Shown piece by piece: positions 26,193 through 34,563 of a stretch of DNA of 64,000 nt. A model generated the notes under the pieces. It was given only the letters and a program-made list of their open reading frames with translations. It was not told where the DNA came from and ran no database searches. Each line of letters starts with the position of its first letter. The stretch's first letter is position 1. Both the position numbers and the translations under genes were made by a program. The stretch lies in the NCBI GenBank assembly GCA_030620115.1, contig JAUXFG010000002.1, positions 1 to 64,000 of the forward strand, read 5' to 3'. This DNA is from Candidatus Fermentibacterota bacterium. Lineage in GTDB: Bacteria > JAFGKV01.

Positions 26193-27190
26193 GCTTCTTG
26201 CGTCGTAATTCTCTGCTGGCTTTGATGCTGACTCTCGCCCTGACAGCCCCATCCCACAGTACATATCTGAAATTCGCATCGTTGGCGCCGGAAGGAACGA
26301 GTTGGATGAAACGGATGCATGAGTTGGCCGATGAGTTGGCTGACAGCACGGAAGGACGAGTAAAGATTAAGTTCTACCCGGGAGGAGTTGCCGGAGACGA
26401 GCGGGACGTACTCCGCAAAATCCGCATCGGCCAAATTCACGCTGCGGGCTTCACTGGGAATGGGCTCGGGGAGATCGTTCCTGCTATGAGGGTCTTGGAT
26501 ACGCCGTTCCTTTTTGTCAGCTTGGAGGAATACGACGCCGTTCTTGCTGCGGTTGATGACACCTTGCGGGCCATGTTTCGCGAGCAGGGATTCGAACTGG
26601 CCGGCTGGGCCAGTGTCGGCATGGTCTATCTCTTCTCAAAGGAACCTATCTCATCAGTCGACGCATTGAGGAAGTCAAGACCATGGGTATGGGAGACCGA
26701 CCCCCTGGCATCCGCCCTCTTCGCAAAACTGCATATCAGCCCGATCCCGCTTCCACTCCCGCAGGTGCTCACAAGCCTGCAGACCGGGGTCATAAACGTG
26801 GCGTACAGCTCACCCACCGCTGCCGTGTCTCTCCAATGGTTCACGCGAGTATCATGCATGACCGACCTCCCCATCACCCACTCCACGGGCGGAGTAGTAA
26901 TCTCATCAAAATTCCTCAATAAGCTAAAACCTGTTGATAGAGAGATGACATTGCGCCTCTTCCAAGACCATCTGAACAGGCTGGAGCCTGTCACTCGGAA
27001 CGAGGAGGTCATCTCGCTCGAGGTGCTCTCTGAGGAAGGCATACAACCAATCCCCGTGGCCGAAGATGACATCGTCTTGTTCCGGGAGCTTGGTCGTGAG
27101 GTGCGCCGGGAACTGGTGGGCCAACTCTATCCTCAATGGCTCCTCGACGAGGTGATAACAGCGCTCTCGGAGTTCCGTACGGCAGAATGA
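26189..27190 (+). CDS. dctP: TRAP transporter substrate-binding protein (DctP family)
   Basis: 333 residues from a GTG that overlaps the tatT stop. Signal peptide NSLLALMLTLALTAPSHS. DctP-type opening KFASLAPEGTSWMKRMHELA, followed by RVKIKFYPGGVAGDERDVLRKIRIGQIHAAGFTGNG and QTGVINVAYSSPTAAVSLQWF. The family binds carboxylates or other organic ligands in the periplasm and hands them to the DctQM permease using an ion gradient. The arginine that usually anchors a carboxylate (VYxxGxIR-type motif) is not obvious, and pairing with TatT suggests a non-carboxylate ligand. The next gene overlaps by four bases (ATGA). Confidence 0.9.
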   Translation: MSFLRRNSLLALMLTLALTAPSHSTYLKFASLAPEGTSWMKRMHELADELADSTEGRVKIKFYPGGVAGDERDVLRKIRIGQIHAAGFTGNGLGEIVPAMRVLDTPFLFVSLEEYDAVLAAVDDTLRAMFREQGFELAGWASVGMVYLFSKEPISSVDALRKSRPWVWETDPLASALFAKLHISPIPLPLPQVLTSLQTGVINVAYSSPTAAVSLQWFTRVSCMTDLPITHSTGGVVISSKFLNKLKPVDREMTLRLFQDHLNRLEPVTRNEEVISLEVLSEEGIQPIPVAEDDIVLFRELGREVRRELVGQLYPQWLLDEVITALSEFRTAE

Positions 27191-27690
27191 CTCGGCACAC
27201 CGAGGATAATTTCCGCCACAAGATCACCCGAATCCTCAATGCATTGGAGACTGGTTTTCTCGTTCTCCTTGTTGCGCTTCTTCTCCTGAGCGGACTCGCG
27301 CAGTTCTTCCTACGCAATTTCTTTCATACCGGTCTCCTCTGGCTCGAGCCGCTCTCTCGTTATCTCGTGCTGTGGATCACGTTTTTGGGCGCTCTCAAAG
27401 CCGCTGGTGAAGAACGACACATACGGATAGATCTAGTTCCCCGGCTTCTCAAAGGGAGAGCTCGCACGCTGTTCGATATCATGGCATCGCTCTCTGCGGC
27501 CACAGTATGTCTCTTTCTTGCACGCTGGGCTCTGGATTTCCTTCGTATGGAGCGGGAGTTCGGTGGGATGGCATTTCTCGCCGTGCCCACCTGGATTGCT
27601 TTGGCGGCCATTCCAGTAGGATTCCTCTGTTTGGGGCTGCGCATGGGGGGCCGTGCCATACAAGAGCTCTTAGGGTTCACACAGGAATAG
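27187..27690 (+). CDS. dctQ: TRAP transporter small permease (DctQ family)
   Basis: 167 residues from the ATG at 27187 that overlaps the dctP stop; an earlier in-frame start would overlap more. Four membrane spans (FLVLLVALLLLSGLAQFFL; YLVLWITFLGALKAAGEERHIRIDLV; DIMASLSAATVCLFLARWAL; WIALAAIPVGFLCLGLRM) carry the DctQ motif E(E)RHIRID. It forms the membrane complex with DctM. Its last codons and stop lie in a sequence resembling 48592-48614. Confidence 0.9.
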   Translation: MTRHTEDNFRHKITRILNALETGFLVLLVALLLLSGLAQFFLRNFFHTGLLWLEPLSRYLVLWITFLGALKAAGEERHIRIDLVPRLLKGRARTLFDIMASLSAATVCLFLARWALDFLRMEREFGGMAFLAVPTWIALAAIPVGFLCLGLRMGGRAIQELLGFTQE

Positions 27691-27741
27691 GTTCGCAGTC
27701 TTGACGCACAGATTTGCCATGGAATTGTTTTCCCCATGTAG

Positions 27742-27791
27742 GGGCACGGCATGCCGTGCCCACCGGAGGCATAGTCCCGCCGTCGGCGGGA
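27742..27791. repeat. Two palindromic REP-like units between dctQ and dctM
   Basis: A perfect 20-bp palindrome GGGCACGGCATGCCGTGCCC (27742-27761) is followed by the hairpin TCCCGCCGTCGGCGGGA (27775-27791). They interrupt the otherwise overlapping TRAP operon and could attenuate or stabilise the mRNA upstream of dctM. Confidence 0.75.
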
Positions 27792-27846
27792 TAAAGATGG
27801 GAAGTCAGAATGCCGAGTTATCCTTGCCGATCCGGGCAATGACCTG

Positions 27847-29097
27847 ATGCCTATTCTTCTGATCGCCCTGGCGCTGATAGGAACCCCGTTATTCGCCGTC
27901 CTGGCCGGTCTGGCCCTGATTGGTTTTGCTTCGCAAGACTCACCAGGCAGTGCCGTGATCATCGAAATGGCACGCATGGCCGGCACCTCGACACTTACAC
28001 CGATACCGCTCTTTGCTCTGACGGGCTATCTTTTGGCCGCCGGAAGCGGCCCCACACGCCTCATCGCACTCTCTCAGGCCTTGCTCGGCTGGCTTCCGGG
28101 GGGATTGGCAATCGCATGCCTGACCGCTTCCGCGTTGTTCACGGCGCTCACAGGCGCCTCAGGCGTCACTATCATTGCCTTGGGGGGCCTGCTCCTGCCG
28201 GCCTTGAGAGGTTCCGGGTATCGGGAGAAGTTCAGCCTTGGTCTCGTAACCACCTCGGGCAGCCTTGGTCTTCTATTCCCGCCCAGCCTACCACTCATCA
28301 TCTATGGCTTCATCGCTGAAGTGCCGATAGATGATCTCTTTCGAGCTGGCCTCTTGCCCGGGCTTCTCTTGGTATCGCTCCTGGGAGTATATTCCGCTGT
28401 CACGGCGCGCAGGCATCGGATTCCAAGAACACCCACATCATTCCCCGCGCTTCTGAGGGCCTTCAAAGAGGCCTTCGGAGAACTCATACTGCCGGTACTC
28501 GTGCTTGGAGGCATCTACGGAGGCTTCCTCACTATTTCAGAAGCCGCAGCCTTGGCAGCAACCTATGCACTCATCCTCACGGTCGTGGTGAGGAAGGAAC
28601 TCGCTTTGTCACAGCTTGTGCAAGTCATCAGGGAAAGCATGGTGCTTGTCGGCGGAATCCTCATCATTCTCTGTTCCGCAATGGGACTCACAAGCTACCT
28701 CGTGGATATTCAGCTCCCCATGAAAGTCCTGGCAGTCATGGAGGGACATGTGGCGAGCAAGATCGGCTTTCTCCTTCTTCTCAATGTGATGCTCTTGGCG
28801 GTCGGCTGCCTCATGGACATTTTCTCTGCGCTGGTCGTCGTGGCCCCTCTCATCATCCCATTGGCTACCCAATTTGGCGTCAATCCAATCCATCTGGGAA
28901 TCATCTTCCTCGCCAATCTTGAGATTGGATACTCCACTCCACCGGTAGGCCTGAATCTTTTCATCGCCAGTCTCCGTTTCGACAAACCGATGCTTACTCT
29001 TTATGCGGCGAGTCTCCCCTTTCTCGCGCTCCTCTTGCTTGCACTGGCCGTCATCACTTACTGGCCGGCCCTCTCCATGGCCCTAGTCGGCTCCTGA
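27847..29097 (+). CDS. dctM: TRAP transporter large permease (DctM family)
   Basis: 416 residues and about 11-12 membrane spans. Characteristic stretches include LFALTGYLLAAGS, LTGASGVTIIALGGLLLPALRGSGYREKFSLGLVTTSGSLGLLFPPSLPLIIYG and NLEIGYSTPPVGLNLFIAS. It is the ion-coupled translocating subunit of the TRAP transporter, working with DctQ. A 156-bp gap with two palindromes separates it from dctQ, and the ribosome site is weak (GACCTG next to the ATG), so its expression relative to dctQ may be tuned. Normal family length. Confidence 0.9.
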   Translation: MPILLIALALIGTPLFAVLAGLALIGFASQDSPGSAVIIEMARMAGTSTLTPIPLFALTGYLLAAGSGPTRLIALSQALLGWLPGGLAIACLTASALFTALTGASGVTIIALGGLLLPALRGSGYREKFSLGLVTTSGSLGLLFPPSLPLIIYGFIAEVPIDDLFRAGLLPGLLLVSLLGVYSAVTARRHRIPRTPTSFPALLRAFKEAFGELILPVLVLGGIYGGFLTISEAAALAATYALILTVVVRKELALSQLVQVIRESMVLVGGILIILCSAMGLTSYLVDIQLPMKVLAVMEGHVASKIGFLLLLNVMLLAVGCLMDIFSALVVVAPLIIPLATQFGVNPIHLGIIFLANLEIGYSTPPVGLNLFIASLRFDKPMLTLYAASLPFLALLLLALAVITYWPALSMALVGS

Positions 29098-29218
29098 GGG
29101 TTCGCATTCTTGGCGAGAGTATTCGCCGTAGGATCGGTCTCCTCAATGTTGGAGCATCGCCCGCTGGCGGATTCAATCCCTCAATTTGCGATCAAGAAAT
29201 CCGCTTTTCTTTCCACTT

Positions 29219-29300
29219 CCTCAGAATGACACACACCGCCATATATATGTATCCATAACCACTGTCATTCTGAGCGACCCACAGGAACGAAGAATCTCTC
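29219..29300. repeat. TCATTCTGAG-type inverted repeat, copy 1
   Basis: CCTCAGAATGACA and TGTCATTCTGAGCG face each other across about 35 bases, and the right arm continues to GAAGAATCTC. A better-preserved copy lies at 54457-54537. Confidence 0.65.
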
Positions 29301-29318
29301 TTCCTTCCAGAGTCGAGT

Positions 29319-29470
29319 GGGGTGAGGGTACCAGGAAGAAGTCAAGGGAAAAGCTTGAGCTCCGATTTTGGCAATAATCCTCCGTTGCCGATCGATGTCG
29401 GTTTTCGAGAAACGAGTTGTTCAGGACCAGGCTCTCACGACACCAAGTGCTCGAGGACCGACGTAGTCCC
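29319..29470 (+). repeat. GGTACCAGGAAGAAGTC repeat, copy 1
   Basis: Shares about 110 near-identical bases with 47449-47595 (common blocks AGCTCCGATTTTG, CCTCCGTTGCCGAT and TCGGTTTTCGAGAAACGAGT). A 26-base piece of the same 5' end is at 44349-44374. The element begins GGGGT(C/G)AGGGTACC. No coding content recognised; it resembles the end of a RAYT element. Confidence 0.75.
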
Positions 29471-29877
29471 GCTGGAAGGCGGGACGGACCCTGCCTTATG
29501 TTGCCCGACTTTGGCAGTCTGGTTTGACGAGATCTCTTGGTTTGTCCCAGGATCAAGGTACCTTGGAGCCATCTTACTCAATCTGCCCAACACATCATGG
29601 GGCATGTCCGGATCATCTCCATAGGTCCCCCCACGACCATCGTCTCTTCCATCTCCGACCACAAAACGCCGATGAGAACCACATAACGCCTTGCCTGGCC
29701 CACCACGGCCCGCGACGCGGCGCAACGCGAAGACGGCCTATCCTGAGCTTGCCGAAGCCGACTCCGTCCAACACATCCTATCCTGAATGCTGCTCCCAAA
29801 CCGCTTGCCTCCGTCCGCGAATGTGACATACTTACAGCACTCAGGATAGAACGCTATTCGTTCGGACGTCGGCTTCC

Positions 29878-29936
29878 GCCGAACAACTCGCTCGAGCGGA
29901 CACCCCGGCGCAGCTCAGCTCACGCACATTGGGCGT
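29878..29936. other. attC-like integron recombination site (degenerate)
   Basis: GCCGAACAACTCGCTCGAGC (R'' plus L''-like, 29878-29897) and GCAGCTCAGCTCACGC followed by ATTGGGC (L' plus R'-like, ending 29934) reproduce the order and spacing of integron attC sites. The terminal R' deviates from GTTRRRY at its first base (ATTGGGC). The site lies 43 bases before the toxin start. No integrase gene is in the window, so this is a relic or orphan site. Confidence 0.45.
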
Positions 29937-29978
29937 GCATGAATTGACCCGCTGGAGTCGATGGCATAGGATGATTGC

Positions 29979-30296
29979 ATGGCATTGCTTGGCGATATTC
30001 GCGACAAGATCGTGCGGAGGCAGTATGAGTTCTCGAAGCACGCGGTGGATCAGACTATCGTGCGTGACATCAGCGTCTCCGAACTGGAGCAGGCGATATC
30101 ACACCGAAGTGAAGTGATAGAGGACTATCCCGAGGACAAATACGGTCCGAGTTGTCTGGTCTTGGGATTCACAGATGCGGGTCGGCCGCTTCATGTTCAG
30201 TGTAGCTATCCGGTACGACCCTTGATCAGGATTATCACGGTGTACGAGCCGGATCCGGAACTCTGGATTGATTTGAGGATTCGGAAGGCGGATTAA
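29979..30296 (+). CDS. DUF4258-family protein, probable type II toxin
   Basis: 105 residues. The DUF4258 pattern is visible: YEFSKHAVDQTIVRDISVSELEQAI, a central EVIEDYPEDKYGPSCLVLG, then PLHVQCSYPVRPLIRIITVY. The family is a BrnT/RelE-like small nuclease fold, and members are commonly encoded just before a YgiT-type antitoxin, as here (10-base gap). It would act as an mRNA interferase. The attC-like site just upstream suggests arrival as an integron cassette. Activity is inferred from family and context. Confidence 0.8.
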   Translation: MALLGDIRDKIVRRQYEFSKHAVDQTIVRDISVSELEQAISHRSEVIEDYPEDKYGPSCLVLGFTDAGRPLHVQCSYPVRPLIRIITVYEPDPELWIDLRIRKAD

Positions 30297-30305
30297 CGAG
30301 GTGAC

Positions 30306-30518
30306 ATGATGAGAGAAACGATGATTGAAACTGAAGTAACCTACACACTGGAGCATGAGGGCAAGTTCTACCTCATCAAGCACGTGCCGGCACGGGTGTG
30401 TCGGGAGACCGGGGAGCAGTACTTCGCGCCCGAAACCGTCGAGCGTATTCATGCGGTGATCAAGACCCGGAAAAAGCCCACGAAGGTCATTGAGACCCCC
30501 GTGTATGAGTATGCATGA
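30306..30518 (+). CDS. YgiT-like antitoxin lacking its zinc knuckles
   Basis: 70 residues (the second ATG at 30309 is better placed after GAGGTG; MIETEV at 30321 is another possibility). The core VTYTLEHEGKFYLIKHVPARVCRETGEQYFAPETVERI matches the YgiT/MqsA N-terminal zinc domain. However, the first CxxCG knuckle is absent and the second is CRETG, keeping one Cys. It therefore probably folds without zinc. It pairs with the DUF4258 protein upstream as antitoxin. No HTH domain follows, so self-regulation would need another factor. Confidence 0.75.
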   Translation: MMRETMIETEVTYTLEHEGKFYLIKHVPARVCRETGEQYFAPETVERIHAVIKTRKKPTKVIETPVYEYA

Positions 30519-30582
30519 AGAATGTACTATGAGTATAAGGGGACCAATGTATCTCTTACTTCTAGGGTGCCAAGCCTGGTGT

Positions 30583-30694
30583 CTGATCTTTAATGTTTAA
30601 TATGCGAGATCCTCGTCTTGGGCTCACATCTTTATTCTCCAGTATTGTCTCGTGATATGCTCTGATATGTCTTGCCATCGATGGCTTTGTTGTT
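30583..30694 (+). repeat. Long dispersed repeat, copy 1
   Basis: About 110 bp beginning GTCTGATCTTTAATGTTTAA and including CGAGATCCTCG and ATGTCTTGCCATCGATGGCT, matched in direct orientation at 39587-39698. A shorter variant is near 39392-39420. Its start (GGTGTCTGATC) resembles RAYT-associated repeat ends. Confidence 0.75.
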
Positions 30695-30709
30695 GGTGAA
30701 ATGGTGAAC

Positions 30710-30892
30710 TAACCCGGGCTTCTCACCAGTTTTCGACTGCAACCACCGATATAGCCCTGCCTGCTTCGTTACGCTTCCTCGGCCTCCTCGCCGTATCGCA
30801 GAGGATACGACTGCGTTGTTTTCGGTCGCAAGCCTCGCAGACGCAGCCAACTTCCCCGCTTCGCGACGAAAGCCGGTGAGAAGTGCGGGATA
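30710..30892 (-). repeat. MITE-like repeat, copy 3
   Basis: 183 bp, the same length as the copy at 8197-8379 and inverted relative to it. Ends are TAACCCGGGCTTCTCACCAG and GCCGGTGAGAAGTGCGGGATA. It abuts a RAYT C-terminal fragment, and the two may have been joined by insertion. Confidence 0.85.
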
Positions 30893-31060
30893 GGAGCAGC
30901 TCGCAGAGATGTCGCTCAGATTGCCGAAAAGAAGCTTGGAATGAGCGCGACGGAAGTGGCACGCCACCTGGGAGTAAGCACTTCCTATATAAGCAGGATA
31001 GTAGCGAAAGGAACAATCAGTCAAACAGCGCAAGAAATCGTCGGGCAGTGGGATTCATAA
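30893..31060 (+). pseudogene. C-terminal fragment of a REP-associated tyrosine transposase
   Basis: An open reading without a start, reading RRDVAQIAEKKLGMSATEVA then RHLGVSTSYISRIVAKGTIS and ending GQWDS-stop (31058-31060). This matches the helix-turn-helix tail of RAYT proteins and aligns with the tail of the damaged RAYT at 40059-40756 (RHLGVTTSCVNRHVATGEMS). The catalytic domain is missing, replaced by the MITE copy at 30710-30892. Confidence 0.75.
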
Positions 31061-31064
31061 GTTA

Positions 31065-31116
31065 CATTCGGTACCAACGTCCCCTATATACGTTCGGTAC
31101 CATCGTCCCATAGATA
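31065..31116. repeat. Tandem pair of 26-bp RAYT end-like units
   Basis: CATTCGGTACCAACGTCCCC plus TATATA is followed directly by CGTTCGGTACCATCGTCCCA plus TAGATA. The AACGTCCCC block is the same as at the right ends of the RAYT elements near 40.8, 44.5 and 45.7 kb. It lies five bases after the RAYT fragment stop. Confidence 0.7.
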
Positions 31117-31277
31117 CGCAGTTTGTGTTATATTTTGAACAGCGATTTGGAGCTCTGCCCGGCTATTGGTCGTTTCAGTGGCGGGCCGAACTTCATCTGC
31201 GCCTGACCCGCAGAACGTCCCCCGGAACCAGCAAGCAGCGGCGAAGGAAGCCGACCAGCTTGAAAGGATAATTGTCC

Positions 31278-32741
31278 GTGCCCAAGCGAAGGCAAAGACG
31301 CATTGAGGAAGGTCTGATAGATGGGCGCATTTCTCGGTCTATCTGGAAGCTTGCCCTACCCATGATGATAAGTGGCGCTTTACAGAACCTCTTCTCGATT
31401 GTGGACCTCTATTTCGTGGGCAGACTGGGGCATGTGGAGGTAGCGGCTCTGTCCATAGCGGGTGTTGTCTTGTCCGTTCTCGTGATGTTTGTCATGGGCA
31501 TAGCCATCGGCACGACAGCGCTGATTGCCCACTGCACGGGGCAGAAGAACCACGAGCAAGCTGATGAAGTGCTTGGGCAGACACTTCTCCTTGGCGCCAT
31601 GGCTTCTGCAATTATGCTTGCCATAGCGCTGTGGGCGGTAGAGCCGCTCCTGGCACTCTTTGGTGCGACGGAAGGTGTGCTCGTATTTGGCGCCGAGTAC
31701 TTACGGATTGTCTTCGGATGGTCAATCGTCATTTTCGCCTTCATGGGAATAAACCAGGCTATCCGGGGCGCCGGGGACGCAAAGACCCCCCTCAAGGCAC
31801 TTATCGTGGCAAACGTGATAAACATCTTCCTTGATCCTATGCTTATTATGGGATACGGCCCTTTCCCGGAGATGGGAGTCGCAGGCTCAGCAGCCGCAAC
31901 AGTCTTCAGCAGGGGTGTGGGGGTCATGTTCCTTCTCATCCACATCACAATCGGTCACGCGACAGTCCACCTGAAGCTCCAGAACCTGAAACCAAACCCA
32001 GTGATATTGAAGAGAATACTCAACATCGGTTCGTTTGCCTCAATACAGGTTCTGATTAGAGAGATATCGTTCCTTCTGCTTATGCGGCTTGTCGCCTCTT
32101 ACGGGCCGGTGATTCTTGCCGCATACGGCATAGGCGCTCGCCTGAGAATGATCATTATGGTGCCCGGGTTCGGTTTCGCCAATTCAGCCTCGATTTTGGC
32201 CGGCCAGAACCTGGGCGCCAATCAGCCTGAGCGGGCAGCAAGATCGGTTTGGCAAACAGTTGCATATTACGAATGCATCGCAATTCCGACAGCTGCCGCA
32301 TACATTGTCTTTGCGCCCCACCTCGTGGGTTTCTTCAATGACCATCTCGAGGTGGTCAGGGTTGGCGCCTCATTCCTCAGGTTTCTCGGTGTGAGTTTCC
32401 CCTTCCTTGCCATTTCGCTTGTTCTTGGGCAGGCTATGAACGGTGCGGGTGATACACGCACGCCTACTATCGTCACTGCAATAGGGCAGTTGGTTTTCCG
32501 TATTCCGGTGGCCTACCTGTTGGCCCTGACCGTTGGAATGGGTCCAACCGGAGTATGGCTGGGGATCAACGCCTCTGACGCGGCACAGGGGCTCTTGATG
32601 GCGCTTGTCTTCCGCTCGGGTCGGTGGAAAAGGGCGTACGCAAGACACAAGAGAATCCTTGAAGGCAGGCCTGTTTCGTCCTTCCCTGATTCCGGAACCC
32701 CTAGGCACGTTGGCAAAATGGAAAGCTGCGAGGAATCCTGA
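31278..32741 (+). CDS. MATE-family multidrug efflux transporter
   Basis: 487 residues from the GTG at 31278, nine bases after GAAAGGA; a TTG at 31272 is an alternative. Twelve membrane spans in two homologous halves: SIWKLALPMMISGALQNLFSIVDLYFVGRLG at the N-terminus and the matching GSFASIQVLIREISFLLLMRLV in the second half. The family hallmarks AIRGAGDAKTP and AMNGAGDTRTP are at equivalent positions. MATE pumps export cationic drugs or metabolites using Na+ or H+. It stands alone in the repeat-rich region, with RAYT fragments upstream and an IS630 fragment downstream, so acquisition is plausible. Confidence 0.93.
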   Translation: MPKRRQRRIEEGLIDGRISRSIWKLALPMMISGALQNLFSIVDLYFVGRLGHVEVAALSIAGVVLSVLVMFVMGIAIGTTALIAHCTGQKNHEQADEVLGQTLLLGAMASAIMLAIALWAVEPLLALFGATEGVLVFGAEYLRIVFGWSIVIFAFMGINQAIRGAGDAKTPLKALIVANVINIFLDPMLIMGYGPFPEMGVAGSAAATVFSRGVGVMFLLIHITIGHATVHLKLQNLKPNPVILKRILNIGSFASIQVLIREISFLLLMRLVASYGPVILAAYGIGARLRMIIMVPGFGFANSASILAGQNLGANQPERAARSVWQTVAYYECIAIPTAAAYIVFAPHLVGFFNDHLEVVRVGASFLRFLGVSFPFLAISLVLGQAMNGAGDTRTPTIVTAIGQLVFRIPVAYLLALTVGMGPTGVWLGINASDAAQGLLMALVFRSGRWKRAYARHKRILEGRPVSSFPDSGTPRHVGKMESCEES

Positions 32742-33031
32742 GTTGGTATGGTTTGCGGATGAGTATCCGGGGGGATATCCGGGACGTCTATGAAATCAGA
32801 ACGTTCGCTTCTCAAGATGAAGATCGCGTTCCTTGACCAACTGCTCTCCGCAGGCGATCGCCTTGCGGATCGCGGAAGATCTTCCACCGATCTATCCCCC
32901 GAAAGATGATATGTGCAATGCACCAGCATCAGGAGCGTCTATCCGTCCAGTTCATGGCCTTATGCCAATGTATGACCCTCTCCAACTCAGAATGACAAGG
33001 AATAATTTCATGAACGTCCCCTAACCCTTTG

Positions 33032-33247
33032 CCAGTTCACGCCAGTTGACTTAATCAGATCGAGATATATTTCTCGATCGTCCAACGAAAGATTCTTACA
33101 CCGAAAGACCTTGACTCTCTACAGGCAGTAAAAGAACGATTGCTCGCATTCCAAGATCGGTATAAAGAAATAGCCAGACCACTAAGGATCGGAAGTCAGT
33201 CTGGTGGTGTTTCAGCATGGAACCCTAATAGACGGCGTCTCTACTGA
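33032..33247 (+). pseudogene. IS630-family transposase C-terminal remnant
   Basis: Reading from 33032: PVHAS-stop-LNQIEIYFSIVQRKI, LTPKDLDSLQAVKERLLAFQ, DRYKEIARP and a stop at 33245-33247. This is the conserved end of IS630 DDE transposases, where HASWLNQ(I/V)E contains the last catalytic Glu. The expected Trp codon is TGA here (33047-33049). The rest of the gene and any terminal repeats are absent; a RAYT-like AACGTCCCC end (33013-33021) sits immediately upstream. Confidence 0.75.
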
Positions 33248-33357
33248 ACCGTGCTGGAAGGAGATCATCTGAAAGCCTGAGAATCCGCTGTGGGCTCAGA
33301 GATGCGAGTTCACGCGACCGCGTAAGTCGCTCGCCGGATTGTGGAGGAGCGAGGAAT

Positions 33358-34563
33358 TTGGATCATACTATGAGAAAAAAGATTCTTGTTGGCCTCGCGG
33401 TGCTCTTCGCCGTATTGGCGGCCTGGCGCATCATCAGTCATGTCGCCGGCGGCAAAGACAATTCGGGACGCCCCAGGCGCCCTCCGGTCGCTGTGGAGGT
33501 TGACACCGTTCGGGTCGGCGAGATCCGCGAAGTGCGGCAGTTCACCGGGACGGTGTTTCCAAAGTACCAGTATGTGGTGGCCCCCAAGGTCTCGGGTCGC
33601 CTGATCGCCATCCACAAGCGCATCGGCGACGCGGTGATTCGAGGCGAGCTCATCGCGCGGATCGATGACGCAGAGTACCAACAGGGAGTTCTCGAGGCCG
33701 AGGCCGCCCTCAAGATTGCGGAAGCATCGCTCGCCGAGTTCCGCGTTCAGTTCCGACTGGCCAGCCAGGAGAAGACGCGGGTAGAATCGCTGCAGGTCAA
33801 GGGTATCGCTTCCCCGTCCGAACTAGACGCGGCGGTGGCGAACTATACGGCCCAGGATTCCCGCCTGCAGCTGGCGGAAGCCCAGATCGAGCAGCGAAAG
33901 GCTTCGTTGCAGGTGGCCCGGATTCGCCTGGGCTACACGCGGTTGACTGCTTCGAAACCGGGACTCGTCGGAGAACGTTTCGTGGATGAGGGAGCGCTGC
34001 TTGCCCCCAACGCGGCGGTAGTATCCGTCATTGGCATTGATTCGGTCATCGTTCGCACCACGGTTATCGAGCGTGACTATGCATTCATCAAGACCGCTCA
34101 GCCGGCGGTGGTCAGGGTCGACGCCTTCCCGTCCGAACGCTTCTCGGGCAGCGTGGCTCGCATCGCGCCGATGCTGCAGGAGGCGACTCGCGTTGCGCAG
34201 ATGGAAGTCGAGATCGTCAACGATCCCTCGCTGCTCAAGCCCGGAATGTTCGCACGTGTTGAGGTGGTGACTGCAAAGAAGCAGAACGCGCAATACGTGC
34301 CGACACGAGCCGTCGTGACCCGGGATGGAGACACGATGGTCTTCGTCGTGGAGGGAGATGAACCGATCACTCGCCAGATGACCATCGTCACGGGGATTAC
34401 GACTCTAAAGGACACGGAGATTGTGAGTCCGGTGATCGAGGGTATCGTGGTGACATTGGGGCAACACCTCTTGAACGATGGCAGTCCGGTCCTCCTGCCG
34501 CAACCATCGAGCGGGGGAATGTCGGCCGAGAAGACAGCTCTTTCGGGGAAAAAGCGGCAATGA
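33358..34563 (+). CDS. RND efflux periplasmic adaptor (membrane fusion protein)
   Basis: 401 residues from a TTG at 33358 (GAGGAG nine bases upstream); an ATG four codons later is the alternative. Membrane anchor ILVGLAVLFAVLAAWRIISHV, then the lipoyl half-motifs PKVSGRLIAIHKRIGDAVIRGELIARIDD, a coiled-coil hairpin (about 100-170), the second lipoyl half TRLTASKPGLVGERFVDEGALL and a beta-barrel domain. It links the inner-membrane pump to the TolC-type channel. First gene of a three-gene operon with two four-base ATGA overlaps. Confidence 0.92.
   Translation: MDHTMRKKILVGLAVLFAVLAAWRIISHVAGGKDNSGRPRRPPVAVEVDTVRVGEIREVRQFTGTVFPKYQYVVAPKVSGRLIAIHKRIGDAVIRGELIARIDDAEYQQGVLEAEAALKIAEASLAEFRVQFRLASQEKTRVESLQVKGIASPSELDAAVANYTAQDSRLQLAEAQIEQRKASLQVARIRLGYTRLTASKPGLVGERFVDEGALLAPNAAVVSVIGIDSVIVRTTVIERDYAFIKTAQPAVVRVDAFPSERFSGSVARIAPMLQEATRVAQMEVEIVNDPSLLKPGMFARVEVVTAKKQNAQYVPTRAVVTRDGDTMVFVVEGDEPITRQMTIVTGITTLKDTEIVSPVIEGIVVTLGQHLLNDGSPVLLPQPSSGGMSAEKTALSGKKRQ

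Larger units (their letters stand above)
29098..29877. other. Repeat-filled intergenic region, no intact gene
   Basis: About 780 bp between dctM and the toxin-antitoxin pair. It contains an inverted TCATTCTGAG-type repeat (29219-29300) and a copy of the GGTACCAGGAAGAAGTC repeat (29319-29470). A CTATCCTGAGCTTGCCGAAG repeat lies near 29739. I see no protein-coding gene. Confidence 0.6.
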
